This document shows positions 25,228 to 34,999 of a stretch of DNA of 64,000 nucleotides, piece by piece. The stretch's first letter is position 1; every line of letters begins with the position of its first letter. Origin of the DNA: Saprospiraceae bacterium (GTDB taxonomy: Bacteria; Bacteroidota; Bacteroidia; Chitinophagales; Saprospiraceae); contig JAHDCU010000007.1 of assembly GCA_020629715.1 (NCBI GenBank), positions 186,001 to 250,000 of the forward strand, written 5' to 3'. The notes beneath the pieces are model-generated. The model was not told the origin of the DNA. It saw only the letters and a program-made list of their open reading frames with translations, and did not search any database. The position numbers were made by a program, and so were the translations under genes.

Positions 25228-25866
25228 TTATCGTTGTAAGTAGATCAGATACTTCTCTTCAAAAAACTCTTCTTCAAAGTACTTGTTTAAGGCAATTTGC
25301 TCATGATAGTCTCGCTTACTTAACATTTTGAGCTCAGTCTTTAGGTTTCCGCCTTTAAGACAAATAAGGCCATTGGGTATACGTGATACATGCTCTTTTT
25401 TGAATAATGGGAAAGACCACATTTTGAGCTGTTTGATATTGGCAACCGCACGTGATACAATAAAGTCATATTTCTCGGTCATATACTCCGCTCGCTCATG
25501 CCAGCCCGTTGCATTTTTAAGACCTATAGATTTGATCACCTCGTTGACTACCGTGATTTTCTTCTTTGTACCATCTATCAGTGTAAAATTCACCTCCGGG
25601 AACATGATGGCTAGTGGTATACCTGGAAAACCACCACCACAACCAAGATCCATAACATCAGTACCTGGTTTAAATTTAAAATACTTTGCTATTGCTAGAC
25701 TGTGCAATACATGACGAACATAAATATTCTCAATATCCTTACGCGAAATCACATTAATCTTTTGATTCCAATCTTCATATAAAGCTTGTAAAGCGGAAAA
25801 TTGCTCAAATTGTCTCTCAGTTAATTCAAAATACTTTAGTAAAATCTCCACGCTATTTCCAGCCAT
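25228..25866 (-). CDS. rsmG: 16S rRNA (guanine527-N7)-methyltransferase
   Basis: This is a SAM-dependent methyltransferase of about 212 residues that modifies G527 of 16S rRNA, where loss gives low-level streptomycin resistance in other bacteria. The family motifs are ALYEDWNQKINVISRKD, VMDLGCGGGFPGIPLAIMFPE (SAM site), LIDGTKKKITVVNEV and IVSRAVANIKQL. I set the start at 25866 (MAGNSVEILLKYF), where family similarity begins; a start at 25896 would add ten residues read from within the upstream gene. Even so it overlaps the upstream glycosyltransferase by 14 bases. Confidence 0.9.
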   Translation of the reverse strand: MAGNSVEILLKYFELTERQFEQFSALQALYEDWNQKINVISRKDIENIYVRHVLHSLAIAKYFKFKPGTDVMDLGCGGGFPGIPLAIMFPEVNFTLIDGTKKKITVVNEVIKSIGLKNATGWHERAEYMTEKYDFIVSRAVANIKQLKMWSFPLFKKEHVSRIPNGLICLKGGNLKTELKMLSKRDYHEQIALNKYFEEEFFEEKYLIYLQR

Positions 25867-26938
25867 ATTCTCTTTTATTAAGTACCACAGGTACAAAGAA
25901 CAACAAATAAACTAGATGACACAATTCTAATACCGGCCATCGCCAAAAAAGTGATTTATAATCAAGATGTTGCAATCTAACACCGTGTATCATCATAGTC
26001 AAGATCCATCTTAACGAAATCCATATTAACGCTAGTAAACCATAGCCTTTCCATACCAATACTCCAAAAAAAATATAGACTGCGCTCAATAATACAGGGT
26101 AAATACCTAAAGCAATTTTATCACTTAAAGCATAATAAATAGAAGAATTGAAGTGTCTTTTTTTCTGTGATATATATAACCGAAGCTCGTGCTCTGCTTG
26201 CGAATACATAAAACTTTCAGGATGAGTGCATACCGCGGTATTATTTCCGTTTGCTATTTTCTGTATCAGTAAATCATCGTCTCCGGATGCAATGTGCATG
26301 AGATCAGAATAACCCTTATGATTAAGCCATAGATTTTTGTTAAACAATAGATTACGACCGACTCCCATATAAGGTCTGCCAAGCTCAGCAAATGATAAGT
26401 AATGAATGGCTGTTATATAAGTTTCGTACTTAGAAAAACTCTCGACCGCTGTACCGTGATCTCCTGTAAGAGGAGCATAACCCAAGACAATATCCTTATC
26501 TCTGATACAACTCATCATAGCTTGTATCCAAAGCCGACTACAAGGCTTGCAATCAGCATCTGTCAGAAGTATATAGTCTCCTTTTGCTTTTAAAATAGCC
26601 TCTGTGAGCCCAAGTTTCTTGCCATTGATATCTTTTGATGGTCTGATCACCGTAAGATGATCAAATTGCTCAGATAAATCCGTTAAATACTCCTGAGAGC
26701 CGTCACTACTGTAATCATCGATAACGATCAGTTCCCAGCTCGAATATTGTTGCTCTAATATGCTTACAAGATTTTCTTTTAGGTTAGTTAGCTCGTCTTT
26801 ACAAGCAATGATTACCGATACACTTATATCAATATTATCCTTTTTTAACGCTTGGTACATGGGGACCTTTCTTACTAAAACTGTCCAATAGATAAGGATC
26901 AGAATGTTAAAAATGATATATAAGAAAATGATATACAA
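25853..26938 (-). CDS. Membrane-anchored glycosyltransferase family 2
   Basis: This is a 361-residue GT2 enzyme. A single N-terminal transmembrane helix (2-22) leads into the GT-A domain: SVSVIIACKDELTNLKENL, WELIVIDDYSSDGSQEYL, and the metal-binding DAD in YILLTDADCKPCSRLW. The acceptor region includes GVGRNLLFNK. Two more helices follow near the C-terminus (about 270-345). This layout is shared with Bacteroidota inner-membrane GT2 enzymes of unknown acceptor. Its 3' end overlaps rsmG, a common pairing in Bacteroidota as I recall. Confidence 0.82.
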   Translation of the reverse strand: MYIIFLYIIFNILILIYWTVLVRKVPMYQALKKDNIDISVSVIIACKDELTNLKENLVSILEQQYSSWELIVIDDYSSDGSQEYLTDLSEQFDHLTVIRPSKDINGKKLGLTEAILKAKGDYILLTDADCKPCSRLWIQAMMSCIRDKDIVLGYAPLTGDHGTAVESFSKYETYITAIHYLSFAELGRPYMGVGRNLLFNKNLWLNHKGYSDLMHIASGDDDLLIQKIANGNNTAVCTHPESFMYSQAEHELRLYISQKKRHFNSSIYYALSDKIALGIYPVLLSAVYIFFGVLVWKGYGLLALIWISLRWILTMMIHGVRLQHLDYKSLFWRWPVLELCHLVYLLFFVPVVLNKREYGWK

Positions 26939-27152
26939 TAAGATCGATGCTTAATAAGTGCTAAAAACGAAGTCAAATTATGGTAATTGTCAACCAATTA
27001 ACCAATAATAAGATAACAAACACTCCTGGATGACGTTTTTAATGTCGTTGTGCTTGCAATCAATTTGATGAATTTAGTATATTTTTGATTAGTAAAAGCG
27101 AACTAAAGCAGAGAAGGACAGGTATTAACATATGTGTTTAATTTTTAATATG

Positions 27153-27160
27153 TATCTTTG
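27153..27160 (+). promoter_or_regulatory. Bacteroidota -7 box for the PorU2-like gene
   Basis: TATCTTTG is an exact TAnnTTTG, ending 39 bases before the ATG at 27200. A TGTTTA about 19 bases upstream could stand for the -33 element, one base off the TTTG form. It lies in the 261-base gap 26939-27199, which otherwise shows nothing but AT-rich DNA. Confidence 0.5.
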
Positions 27161-27199
27161 GTCCTCAATCCCTTCAGCTTAGTTTAAAATATAAAAAGA

Positions 27200-30100
27200 A
27201 TGAGAAATCTTACTCTTACCTTGACTGCACTGTTTCTAGTTTTTGGAGTTGTATCCTATGCTCAGATGGAGGTACAAGGACAGATACGCTACGGAAATGA
27301 ATGGATCGATTATAACAAAGAATATCTCAAACTCAAAGTCGCAGAAGACGGTATATATAGGCTGAGCTATAATGAGTTTATTACGGCAGGTATAGATCCC
27401 AATGAAATTGTAGGTAAGGATGTCAAAATGTATCACAACGGTGAGGAAGTAGCACTACATACTACTAATATTGATACATGGGGAACGACTGACTACTTAG
27501 AGTTTTATGGAGAAAAGAATAAAATTGAACTTGATAAATTTCTATTTGAAGATTGGGAAAATGAAATGCTAAACACAGCATATAGTATGTTCAATGATAC
27601 ATCTGCATACTTTTTGACATTTGATACATCTGCACCCAATCTTAGATACACAGAAAAAAGCAATAACCTATCTGGTAGTTTACCTAATCCAACGGATCAT
27701 TATTTACATACCGAACAAAAGGTATTTTCAAGTGATCACAACAAACCATTAATCCAAGGTCTAGAAGTAAAATACTCTAGCTTCGTGGAAGCAGAGGGAT
27801 ATGGCTCCGATAGACTTTCTAACCATACTATCAGCCTTGATACTCCAAATAAAGTTGATGGTGATGGTGAGGCATATGCCTATGTAAGGCTTGGAAGTAA
27901 CAACCCAACATTTGCACATAGACTTACAGGCACTGTCAATAATAGTTCCTTAGGGTTTCAGACATGGTCTGGTTCAAAAGTACGAGTGTTTGAAGGTGAA
28001 ATAGCACTGAATGATATTGAAGACAAAACAGAAATTAAACTTACCTCTGATGCTGGTAGCAACTCTAAGACGCAAGTATCCGTTGCTCGTATTACTTATC
28101 CTAGAAGCTTTGACTTTTCAGGTGCCTCATCTTGGGCATTTGATTTGCCACAGAGTAACTTTAGTCGATATATTGAAATTATCAACTTCAATAACTCGAT
28201 AGCTCCCGTGCTGTACGACCATGTCAATCATGAATTTCATATTGGAAACACCGATACAGGAGTACTTAGATACCTCATAGGTCCTAAACAAAATAAACCC
28301 TCTTTTATACTCATAGGGTCAGATGATGATTATAAAAGTCCTGCTGATATTTCTTCTAAGACTTTTATTGACTTTAGTAATGTGAATCCAAATTTCATGA
28401 TGCTTACCTCTAAGGCGATGGATAAAACCATCAATGGACAAAATGTGGTACAGGAATATGCTGAATACCGTAGATCTGATATTGGAGGAAACTATGATGT
28501 CGAAATCGTACATCAAGATGAGATTTATGATCAATTCGCTTACGGTGTAGATCGTCATAATATTGCCAATAGAAACTTTGCCCACTACATCGAAAATGTA
28601 TGGACCAATCTAGACTACTGGTATGTGGTCGGCAAGGGGCAAGAATACAATCTAGTACGTACCAATGAAGACAATCTCAGCAATGCTGCTGTCAATCACG
28701 TATCACCTTTCGGGCAACCAGGATCTGACATGCTTAATGTATGTAGTCGTGGTACGGCCGACCCTAAGTTTTTAATTGGACGTATTGCTGCAAAGGATCA
28801 AGATGAACTAGCAGATTATTTTGAAAAAGTAAAACAACATGATGATCTTTCATATTGGGATCAAACCATAGAAGGGAAGGCTTGGATGAAGAAAGTCATT
28901 CACCTAAGCGGTGGTGATCCGGATATACAGCAGGGCATTTTTAATTTCTTAGAAAGGATGCGTGATACCTTAGAGAATAATCGGTTTGGTGCTGATGTAT
29001 TTACCTTTAGAAAGTTTTCCTCCGATGCAATCGAGACTTCTCAATCAGAGGAAATTAGAGGTATCATTGATGAAGGTAGTAGCATAGTCACATTTTTCGG
29101 TCACTCCGCTGTAGGTACATTTGATTTCAGTCTGGAAGATGTGAGTCAGTACAACAACTATAGAAAATATCCTTTGATATTATCTCTTGGTTGTCTTTCG
29201 GGTAATGTACATGGCACTGAAAGAGGACTTAGTGAAGACTTTGTACTAGAACCAGAGAAAGGAGCAATCGCATTTTTAGCGGCATCAGGTACAGCCTATG
29301 TCTCTACCCAAGGACGTAGTGGTACAGATTTTTATAGTGATATCGGTGGTAACTTTTACGGAAGTAACTTAGGTATATTGATCAATGAAATATATCAATC
29401 CAACAAAAACTCTAGCACTGCAGCAACCCGCAGTCTGATGCAACAACTGACTCTGCATGGCGATCCTGCGGTAAAACTCAATCCGCATGAAGGAGTAGAT
29501 TATACGCTAGACAAACAAAAAGTAACGATAAATCCTACGGTAATAAGTACTAACATACCCAATTTCACCCTAAATTTTGATGTCAATAACATTGGTTTTC
29601 ATCGAGCTCAAGAATTAGAAGTATTAGTACAACATCGTGGACCAAAAGGTGATGTTTTATTTGAAGAATTATTGACTGTAGATTCACCTCCAAATCATAG
29701 CACTTTATCCATATCGATACCAACCCCCGATGTATCACAACTAGGTAATAATAGTATCGAAATCATTGTAGATCCAAATGATAAAATAGAAGAATTACCA
29801 GCAGCATACGCAGAAACTAATAATAAGCTTACTGAGCTAACCAATGGAGAAGGATTCTGTTTTTACGTTTTGGATAATGGAGTCAATACCGTATATCCCT
29901 ATGATTTTGCTATAGTCAATGACGAATGCCCATTTGAGCTCAAAGCATCGACTAATAACGCTTTTATAGAAGAGCAATCTTACATCTTTGAAATAGATAC
30001 TACTGCTTTATTCAATAGCCCTGCATTAGAACGAGGCACGATCTCACAAAGAGGAGGACTTGTAAGTTATAGTCCAACTATAGACAAGGTTGATGATCGA

Positions 30101-32188
30101 GTATATTACTGGAGAGTATCACCAGACTCCATCGATGCAAACGTAGGATACTTATGGAAAGAAGCTTCCTTTACATATGACAGTGATGGTGAAGAAGGCT
30201 GGAATCAAAGTCATTATTACCAGTTTCTGAAAAATGATTTACAATCAGTAAGAGTAAGTGATGATCGTAAATGGGAATTCCTTCGGCAGCAAATAGATAT
30301 GAGGTTTGATTTAGGTATATCTAATATTCCCGGAGAATGGATATTTGTTAACGGTTCATCATTTGGATCACTCAATCCTCAATCTATTGGCTCTTTTGTA
30401 GGGGTCACTATCAGACATCCTGAGCTAGATATCGTAAGTAGAGAAGATATAGGTGACTTTGGTTCTATTGCTCCGCATCGATTTTTATGGGCGTATCATT
30501 TGGATACACCAGAGAGTAGAAAAAATTTAATGGATCTCCTCAATTCTATTCCTGAACAAGGAGAAGTTTTTATATATACCGTGGTAAGAAGCGAAAACGC
30601 AAACTTCTACATAGATGAATGGGAAAGTGATAAGGATATTTATGGCACCAATCTCTTCGAAATTTTGGAGGAATATGGAAGCTCAGAAGTAAACATTTTA
30701 AAAGATCGAGGCACAGTACCTTTCTTATTTAACTTCGAAAAAGATAAAGGTGATATAGTGTGGCTTAACGAACAAATAGCCGAAACGATTACTGATGAAA
30801 TTGAGTATAGTCTTACCGCAGAACGTTTTTTTACTAACGGAGAATTTGAGTCTACAATTATCGGTAACTCCAATAACTGGGATAAAATACTTTGGGACTA
30901 TTCCGATTTAGAGAGTCAAGATAGTCTTAATATTTCCATTTTCGTTATGCTAGAAAATGGTACCGAAGAAGAGCTCATTAATCTCAATGCCGTAAATGAA
31001 ATAGATCTTAGTGATTTAAATGAAATTTCTGCCAATACCATAAAGATTAAAATCAGAGCTGCCGATCCTACTAATAGAACTATCCCTCAGATCAATAACA
31101 TTAAGGTTCTGTATCGAAGTATACCAGATATTGCGATCTCCACAGAAAACATCAATACCATATCATTTGATACAATTCAACAAGGTGAGCCTTTATTATT
31201 AAAAGTCCCTTTAGTCAATTATACCAACAAAAATTTTGATTCAAGTGAATTGATTTTTGGATTAACCTCATTAAATAACTCTAGCATCAATCAGACACTT
31301 AGTGTACCTAAAATAGATCCTAAATCCACTGTTGAAATTGAAATAAATCAAGATTCTAAAAACCTATCTGGTGCATATACTTGGACAATACTACATAATG
31401 AATCAGAAAATCCAAATGAACAGCATTACACTAATAATTTTGCAATAGGATCCGTGTATGTAGAGAAAGATGATCAAAACCCAATACTAAATGTGACATT
31501 TGACGGGCAGGTTATCAACAACGGAGATTTAATTTCATACACTCCTATCATCGAAATTGAAAGCAAAGATGAAAATTCATATCTACTTATCGATGAGCGA
31601 GAATACTTTGATCTAGCCATCACAGATCCTCTAGGCAATACAGAACCTATTGATTTACAAAGTAGCGATATTGAATTCCAACCATCTGAAACTTCCGAAG
31701 ATGCAGCAAAAATAATTTATACACCTACTTTCTCTATTGATGGTGAATATAGCCTTATAGCTCAAACTAGGGATGCGTCGGGAAATTTCTCAGGAGATCA
31801 AGCATATGAAATCAACTTTGAAGTCAATACTAAAAAGTCAGTATCAAACGTATTTAATTATCCCAACCCATTTAGTACCTCCACACAATTTGTGTTTACT
31901 ATAACTGGAGATACTCCACCTGAAGGTATGTATATAAACATATATACTTTGAGTGGTAAACTTGTAAAACAAATATCAGAAGATGAGCTTGGCCCTATAC
32001 GCATTGGACATAATCGTACAGACTATAGATGGACAGGTACAGACGAGTATGGTGATAAATTGGCAAATGGAGTATACCTTTACAAAGTCAATTGGGGCAA
32101 TAACTCTCTTGACGATTTCGAGCAATATTTCACTAATGCTGATTTAATGTTTAAGAATGGATTTGGTAAAATGGTCATTATGAGATAG
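27200..32188 (+). CDS. porU2: PorU2-like C25 (gingipain-type) peptidase of the type IX secretion system
   Basis: This is a 1662-residue secreted protein. A signal peptide (1-21, ending VSYAQ) and an N-terminal beta region (about 30-390) precede the C25 caspase-like peptidase domain (about 400-790). The catalytic dyad is His635 in TFFGHSAVGTFDF and Cys665 in LSLGCLSGNVHG. Immunoglobulin-like and CARDB-like modules follow, and the protein ends with an FlgD-like Ig fold (YRWTGTDEYGDKLANGVYLYKVNW). It is 400-500 residues longer than classical PorU, matching the type annotated as putative sortase PorU2. PorU cleaves sorting tails and attaches cargo to A-LPS; the PorU2 role is not established. The T9SS-tailed dehydrogenase at 2503-5220 is a possible substrate. 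Confidence 0.8.
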   Translation: MRNLTLTLTALFLVFGVVSYAQMEVQGQIRYGNEWIDYNKEYLKLKVAEDGIYRLSYNEFITAGIDPNEIVGKDVKMYHNGEEVALHTTNIDTWGTTDYLEFYGEKNKIELDKFLFEDWENEMLNTAYSMFNDTSAYFLTFDTSAPNLRYTEKSNNLSGSLPNPTDHYLHTEQKVFSSDHNKPLIQGLEVKYSSFVEAEGYGSDRLSNHTISLDTPNKVDGDGEAYAYVRLGSNNPTFAHRLTGTVNNSSLGFQTWSGSKVRVFEGEIALNDIEDKTEIKLTSDAGSNSKTQVSVARITYPRSFDFSGASSWAFDLPQSNFSRYIEIINFNNSIAPVLYDHVNHEFHIGNTDTGVLRYLIGPKQNKPSFILIGSDDDYKSPADISSKTFIDFSNVNPNFMMLTSKAMDKTINGQNVVQEYAEYRRSDIGGNYDVEIVHQDEIYDQFAYGVDRHNIANRNFAHYIENVWTNLDYWYVVGKGQEYNLVRTNEDNLSNAAVNHVSPFGQPGSDMLNVCSRGTADPKFLIGRIAAKDQDELADYFEKVKQHDDLSYWDQTIEGKAWMKKVIHLSGGDPDIQQGIFNFLERMRDTLENNRFGADVFTFRKFSSDAIETSQSEEIRGIIDEGSSIVTFFGHSAVGTFDFSLEDVSQYNNYRKYPLILSLGCLSGNVHGTERGLSEDFVLEPEKGAIAFLAASGTAYVSTQGRSGTDFYSDIGGNFYGSNLGILINEIYQSNKNSSTAATRSLMQQLTLHGDPAVKLNPHEGVDYTLDKQKVTINPTVISTNIPNFTLNFDVNNIGFHRAQELEVLVQHRGPKGDVLFEELLTVDSPPNHSTLSISIPTPDVSQLGNNSIEIIVDPNDKIEELPAAYAETNNKLTELTNGEGFCFYVLDNGVNTVYPYDFAIVNDECPFELKASTNNAFIEEQSYIFEIDTTALFNSPALERGTISQRGGLVSYSPTIDKVDDRVYYWRVSPDSIDANVGYLWKEASFTYDSDGEEGWNQSHYYQFLKNDLQSVRVSDDRKWEFLRQQIDMRFDLGISNIPGEWIFVNGSSFGSLNPQSIGSFVGVTIRHPELDIVSREDIGDFGSIAPHRFLWAYHLDTPESRKNLMDLLNSIPEQGEVFIYTVVRSENANFYIDEWESDKDIYGTNLFEILEEYGSSEVNILKDRGTVPFLFNFEKDKGDIVWLNEQIAETITDEIEYSLTAERFFTNGEFESTIIGNSNNWDKILWDYSDLESQDSLNISIFVMLENGTEEELINLNAVNEIDLSDLNEISANTIKIKIRAADPTNRTIPQINNIKVLYRSIPDIAISTENINTISFDTIQQGEPLLLKVPLVNYTNKNFDSSELIFGLTSLNNSSINQTLSVPKIDPKSTVEIEINQDSKNLSGAYTWTILHNESENPNEQHYTNNFAIGSVYVEKDDQNPILNVTFDGQVINNGDLISYTPIIEIESKDENSYLLIDEREYFDLAITDPLGNTEPIDLQSSDIEFQPSETSEDAAKIIYTPTFSIDGEYSLIAQTRDASGNFSGDQAYEINFEVNTKKSVSNVFNYPNPFSTSTQFVFTITGDTPPEGMYINIYTLSGKLVKQISEDELGPIRIGHNRTDYRWTGTDEYGDKLANGVYLYKVNWGNNSLDDFEQYFTNADLMFKNGFGKMVIMR

Positions 32189-33097
32189 CGTCGCATCTCT
32201 CTCAAGATGAATCAGAATTCTTTTCTTCACCGACGCTTTGTCATATTGTGTAAGGGATGAATATTGCATCAAACATTTCAATAAACCTTTAGTAATACCC
32301 AAACAAAAGCTAATTGACTTATAGAATGAAATACCATCATTAATCAATCCTAAATAGTTTTTAAAAGTCGTTTTAAACCCTCTAAATCGAATACCTTTTT
32401 TGATCCTTGCAACACCAAGTTGAATGGCTTGATGAGACAAATCTCTAGATTTAGCATCACCATCAACATGACCAAGTTTAGCTTGGGGCCATATATATAA
32501 AGTCGGTTTTATTCGTTCAAAAAAATCATAATCTTCTCCATAGTGATAAAAAATCGGATCAAATAAAGCGTTTTTATCAAGTAAATGTACTGAAAACCCT
32601 AATCCAGCAGCAGCCACTCTTTCTACTTTGATTTTATTTCTATAGGTCATGAAATCTACTCGTAATAACTCTGGCCTTATTCTATAAACATAGCTTTTTA
32701 GAAAACTAATATTAGGCTCTTCAGTATAATAGTCACATAATAAGGAGGAGTGATAAGCGTTTGGAAATTTTGTCATATTGCTCATTAGCTGCCCTAGGCT
32801 ATCATTGATCCAATGACTATCTTGATTTTGAATAATAACATATTCATATCCTTGAAACTGTGCCATGTACACTCCCAGATTAGAAGCTCTGGCGAAGCCA
32901 ATATTTGGTTCAGTTTGTATTAGCTCAATATCAAGATTTAAAGATGTATCAATAATAGTTTCTTCCTGGTCATTTTTGATAATGAATACTTTAATATTCG
33001 TATGATTCCGAACAGAGGCTACAATACTTTGTAGGCATCTACTTAAATATCTGTTGCCGTGATAAAATGGGATAATTATAGCGAACTTTGATTTCAT
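32144..33097 (-). CDS. Glycosyltransferase family 2 (rhamnosyltransferase-like)
   Basis: This is a 317-residue soluble GT2 enzyme. The GT-A fold is shown by FAIIIPFYHGNRYLSRCLQSI, the nucleotide-binding block IGFARASNLGVYMAQ and the NQDSHW motif in place of a strict DxD. GDYDFFERIKP with its ED-like pair (YHYGEDYDFFERI) marks the catalytic base region. The architecture is like dTDP-rhamnosyltransferases, but donor identity is a guess. Its 3' end overlaps the convergent porU2 gene by 45 bases. It is the first gene of the polysaccharide locus from the left, downstream of a sulfotransferase. Confidence 0.78.
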   Translation of the reverse strand: MKSKFAIIIPFYHGNRYLSRCLQSIVASVRNHTNIKVFIIKNDQEETIIDTSLNLDIELIQTEPNIGFARASNLGVYMAQFQGYEYVIIQNQDSHWINDSLGQLMSNMTKFPNAYHSSLLCDYYTEEPNISFLKSYVYRIRPELLRVDFMTYRNKIKVERVAAAGLGFSVHLLDKNALFDPIFYHYGEDYDFFERIKPTLYIWPQAKLGHVDGDAKSRDLSHQAIQLGVARIKKGIRFRGFKTTFKNYLGLINDGISFYKSISFCLGITKGLLKCLMQYSSLTQYDKASVKKRILIHLERDATLSHNDHFTKSILKH

Positions 33098-33103
33098 AGT
33101 CTA

Positions 33104-33850
33104 TCAATAAGTTCTGTAAGTATTTAAAGCACTATGTAGCTCATCGTATTTTTGTAAAATTGAATTCTCAGCATTTGACATTACGAGTTTATCCTTTCGA
33201 ATCATACTACCTATATCATGATACTGTAAATCTAAAAACCATCTATCTATTAATGATTTTACAATCAAATCTGCACTATCAAAAACATCATAACAATTAA
33301 TAACGAATGAATCCTCTGGATACTTTCGAATAAAATTGAATATACTTCTATTATAGCCGTACCAAGAATCCATCGCTGAATGTAGATATTGTTTTTTATT
33401 GAAGGATATTTTCTTGAGCCATCCTGAGTTTAGCAATTCCCTATTCAAAAGAGATCTTGCAACACTTTCACAATCGCGAATAATAAATATAAACTTGAAG
33501 CCTGGATATAGAGATTTCCACCAATCTAAGAATAAGGAAGCTCTAGGATCTTTGAACGACCAAAGCTTTTCACCTATTCTATTATTTATATAATCAATAG
33601 CCAATTGTTCATGCACCTCGTTAATATTAAGATCTGATGATGAGGTCAAATAATCAACACCATTATACTGAAGTATACTTTCGTGCAGTTTCAAAACTTC
33701 TAAGTCCTCAAAATGACCATCTGGATTTGTAGAAGTACCGTGAAGTAAATTAGTACCTATATTGATTCCACAATATGACAACCATCGTGTAATCAAAGAG
33801 GTGCCAGACCTATGCATACCAGTTATAATTATAGCATTATCCTTTATCAC
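33104..33850 (-). CDS. Sulfotransferase family protein
   Basis: This 248-residue PAPS-dependent sulfotransferase has the 5'-phosphosulfate loop IIITGMHRSGTSLITRWL (residues 7-24) and the 3'-phosphate motif FIFIIRDCESVARSLLNR. The segment TSTNPDGHFEDLEVLKLHE is common to bacterial polysaccharide sulfotransferases. It would add sulfate to a glycan under construction in the cytoplasm. It is packed between the ABC exporter ATPase (4-base gap) and a GT2 gene (6-base gap), so it probably acts on the glycan moved by that exporter. Confidence 0.82.
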   Translation of the reverse strand: MIKDNAIIITGMHRSGTSLITRWLSYCGINIGTNLLHGTSTNPDGHFEDLEVLKLHESILQYNGVDYLTSSSDLNINEVHEQLAIDYINNRIGEKLWSFKDPRASLFLDWWKSLYPGFKFIFIIRDCESVARSLLNRELLNSGWLKKISFNKKQYLHSAMDSWYGYNRSIFNFIRKYPEDSFVINCYDVFDSADLIVKSLIDRWFLDLQYHDIGSMIRKDKLVMSNAENSILQKYDELHSALNTYRTY

Positions 33851-33854
33851 TAAA

Positions 33855-34997
33855 TTATTTTTGACGCATAATAAAAGTGTATTCAGATCTTACCCCTTCT
33901 TTGAGTTGAGGTTCCCATTTGTCCTTTTTTAAGACCTCTAATGTAGCAAGTCTATTCGATTCTATAATTTTGCTTTTTTCATTATAGGCCTCATAACTTA
34001 GTGAATATGTGCCCGAATAAAGACTTACTGATTTTAAGTTGAACTCAAGTTTTTTTTCTGAAGAGAATTCTAACAGCTTGGCATTGATACTTTTTTTAGT
34101 ATTAAACTTATACATCACTTCATTCCTACTATTCCTGATGTAAATAATAATGAAAGAAATAAGCTCAAGACGACTTTGATTTCGTTGCAGCTCCAGACGT
34201 AAATCATTATTGGTATCAAGAAATAATCGATTGTTTACAGACTGTAATAAAGCTCTTGAATTACTTTGTGCCACGTTATATTGGAAATCAAAGTCAATAG
34301 ATTTCTCCATCATTCTTCCATGATCAAAATATAAATAGGACTGGCAGAGCGTCTTCAGTGCAGCAAGATTATGGCTTACTAGAAGCACCGTCCTACCACT
34401 TTTGGCAACATCATCCATCTTACCCAAGCATTTCTGTTGAAATTCATAATCACCTACAGCTAATACCTCATCTACTAATAATATTTCGGGATTGAGATGA
34501 GCTGCTACAGAAAATGCTAATCTTACATACATCCCTGAAGAATAATGTTTGACTGGTGTATCAATAAATTTCTCAACACCACTAAAATCAATTATTTCAT
34601 CAAAGCGTAGTTTTATCTCCTGTCTAGATAAGCCTAAAAGGTTACCATTGAGATAAATATTTTCACGACCTGTAAGCTCATGATGAAAGCCTGTTCCAAC
34701 CTCTAAAAGAGATGCCACTCTACCATACAGTATTGCCCTACCTGATGTTGGCTTAGTGATTTTAGATAATATTTTTAACAAAGTACTTTTGCCCGCCCCG
34801 TTACGTCCAATGATCCCTACTACTTCTCCTTTTTTGATTTCGAATGATACATCCCTTAGAGCCCAAATTTCTTCGGTTTTTTGATCCTTCCATAGGTTAC
34901 TCAGAGCATATCTTAATCGATCTTCTTGCTGACTTCCGATAGTATATTTTTTGGAAAGATCTTCTACACGAATCGCTATTTCTGAATTACTCATCAT
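33855..34997 (-). CDS. Polysaccharide ABC exporter ATPase (Wzt/TagH-like) with C-terminal domain
   Basis: This is a 380-residue ATPase subunit. Walker A is GRNGAGKST, the signature is HYSSGMYVRLAFSVA, Walker B is ILLVDEVLAVGD, and the switch His is in LLVSHN. The N-terminal half is typical of the Wzt/TagH/KpsT group. After residue 245 there is an extra domain of about 130 residues like the Wzt C-terminal carbohydrate-binding domain, which in the O9a/O8 systems recognises the chain end before export. It is directly linked to the permease gene, whose stop lies 3 bases upstream of this ATG. Confidence 0.9.
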   Translation of the reverse strand: MMSNSEIAIRVEDLSKKYTIGSQQEDRLRYALSNLWKDQKTEEIWALRDVSFEIKKGEVVGIIGRNGAGKSTLLKILSKITKPTSGRAILYGRVASLLEVGTGFHHELTGRENIYLNGNLLGLSRQEIKLRFDEIIDFSGVEKFIDTPVKHYSSGMYVRLAFSVAAHLNPEILLVDEVLAVGDYEFQQKCLGKMDDVAKSGRTVLLVSHNLAALKTLCQSYLYFDHGRMMEKSIDFDFQYNVAQSNSRALLQSVNNRLFLDTNNDLRLELQRNQSRLELISFIIIYIRNSRNEVMYKFNTKKSINAKLLEFSSEKKLEFNLKSVSLYSGTYSLSYEAYNEKSKIIESNRLATLEVLKKDKWEPQLKEGVRSEYTFIMRQK

Positions 34998-34999
34998 GA

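Noticed and set aside
25328-25714. Plus-strand reading frame of 128 codons opposite rsmG
   Set aside because: Shadow of the rsmG coding sequence, whose motifs are complete on the other strand.
27200-32188. Canonical PorU sortase
   Set aside because: Too long, and the catalytic blocks (FFGHSAVG, LGCLSGNVHG) fit the PorU2-like group better.
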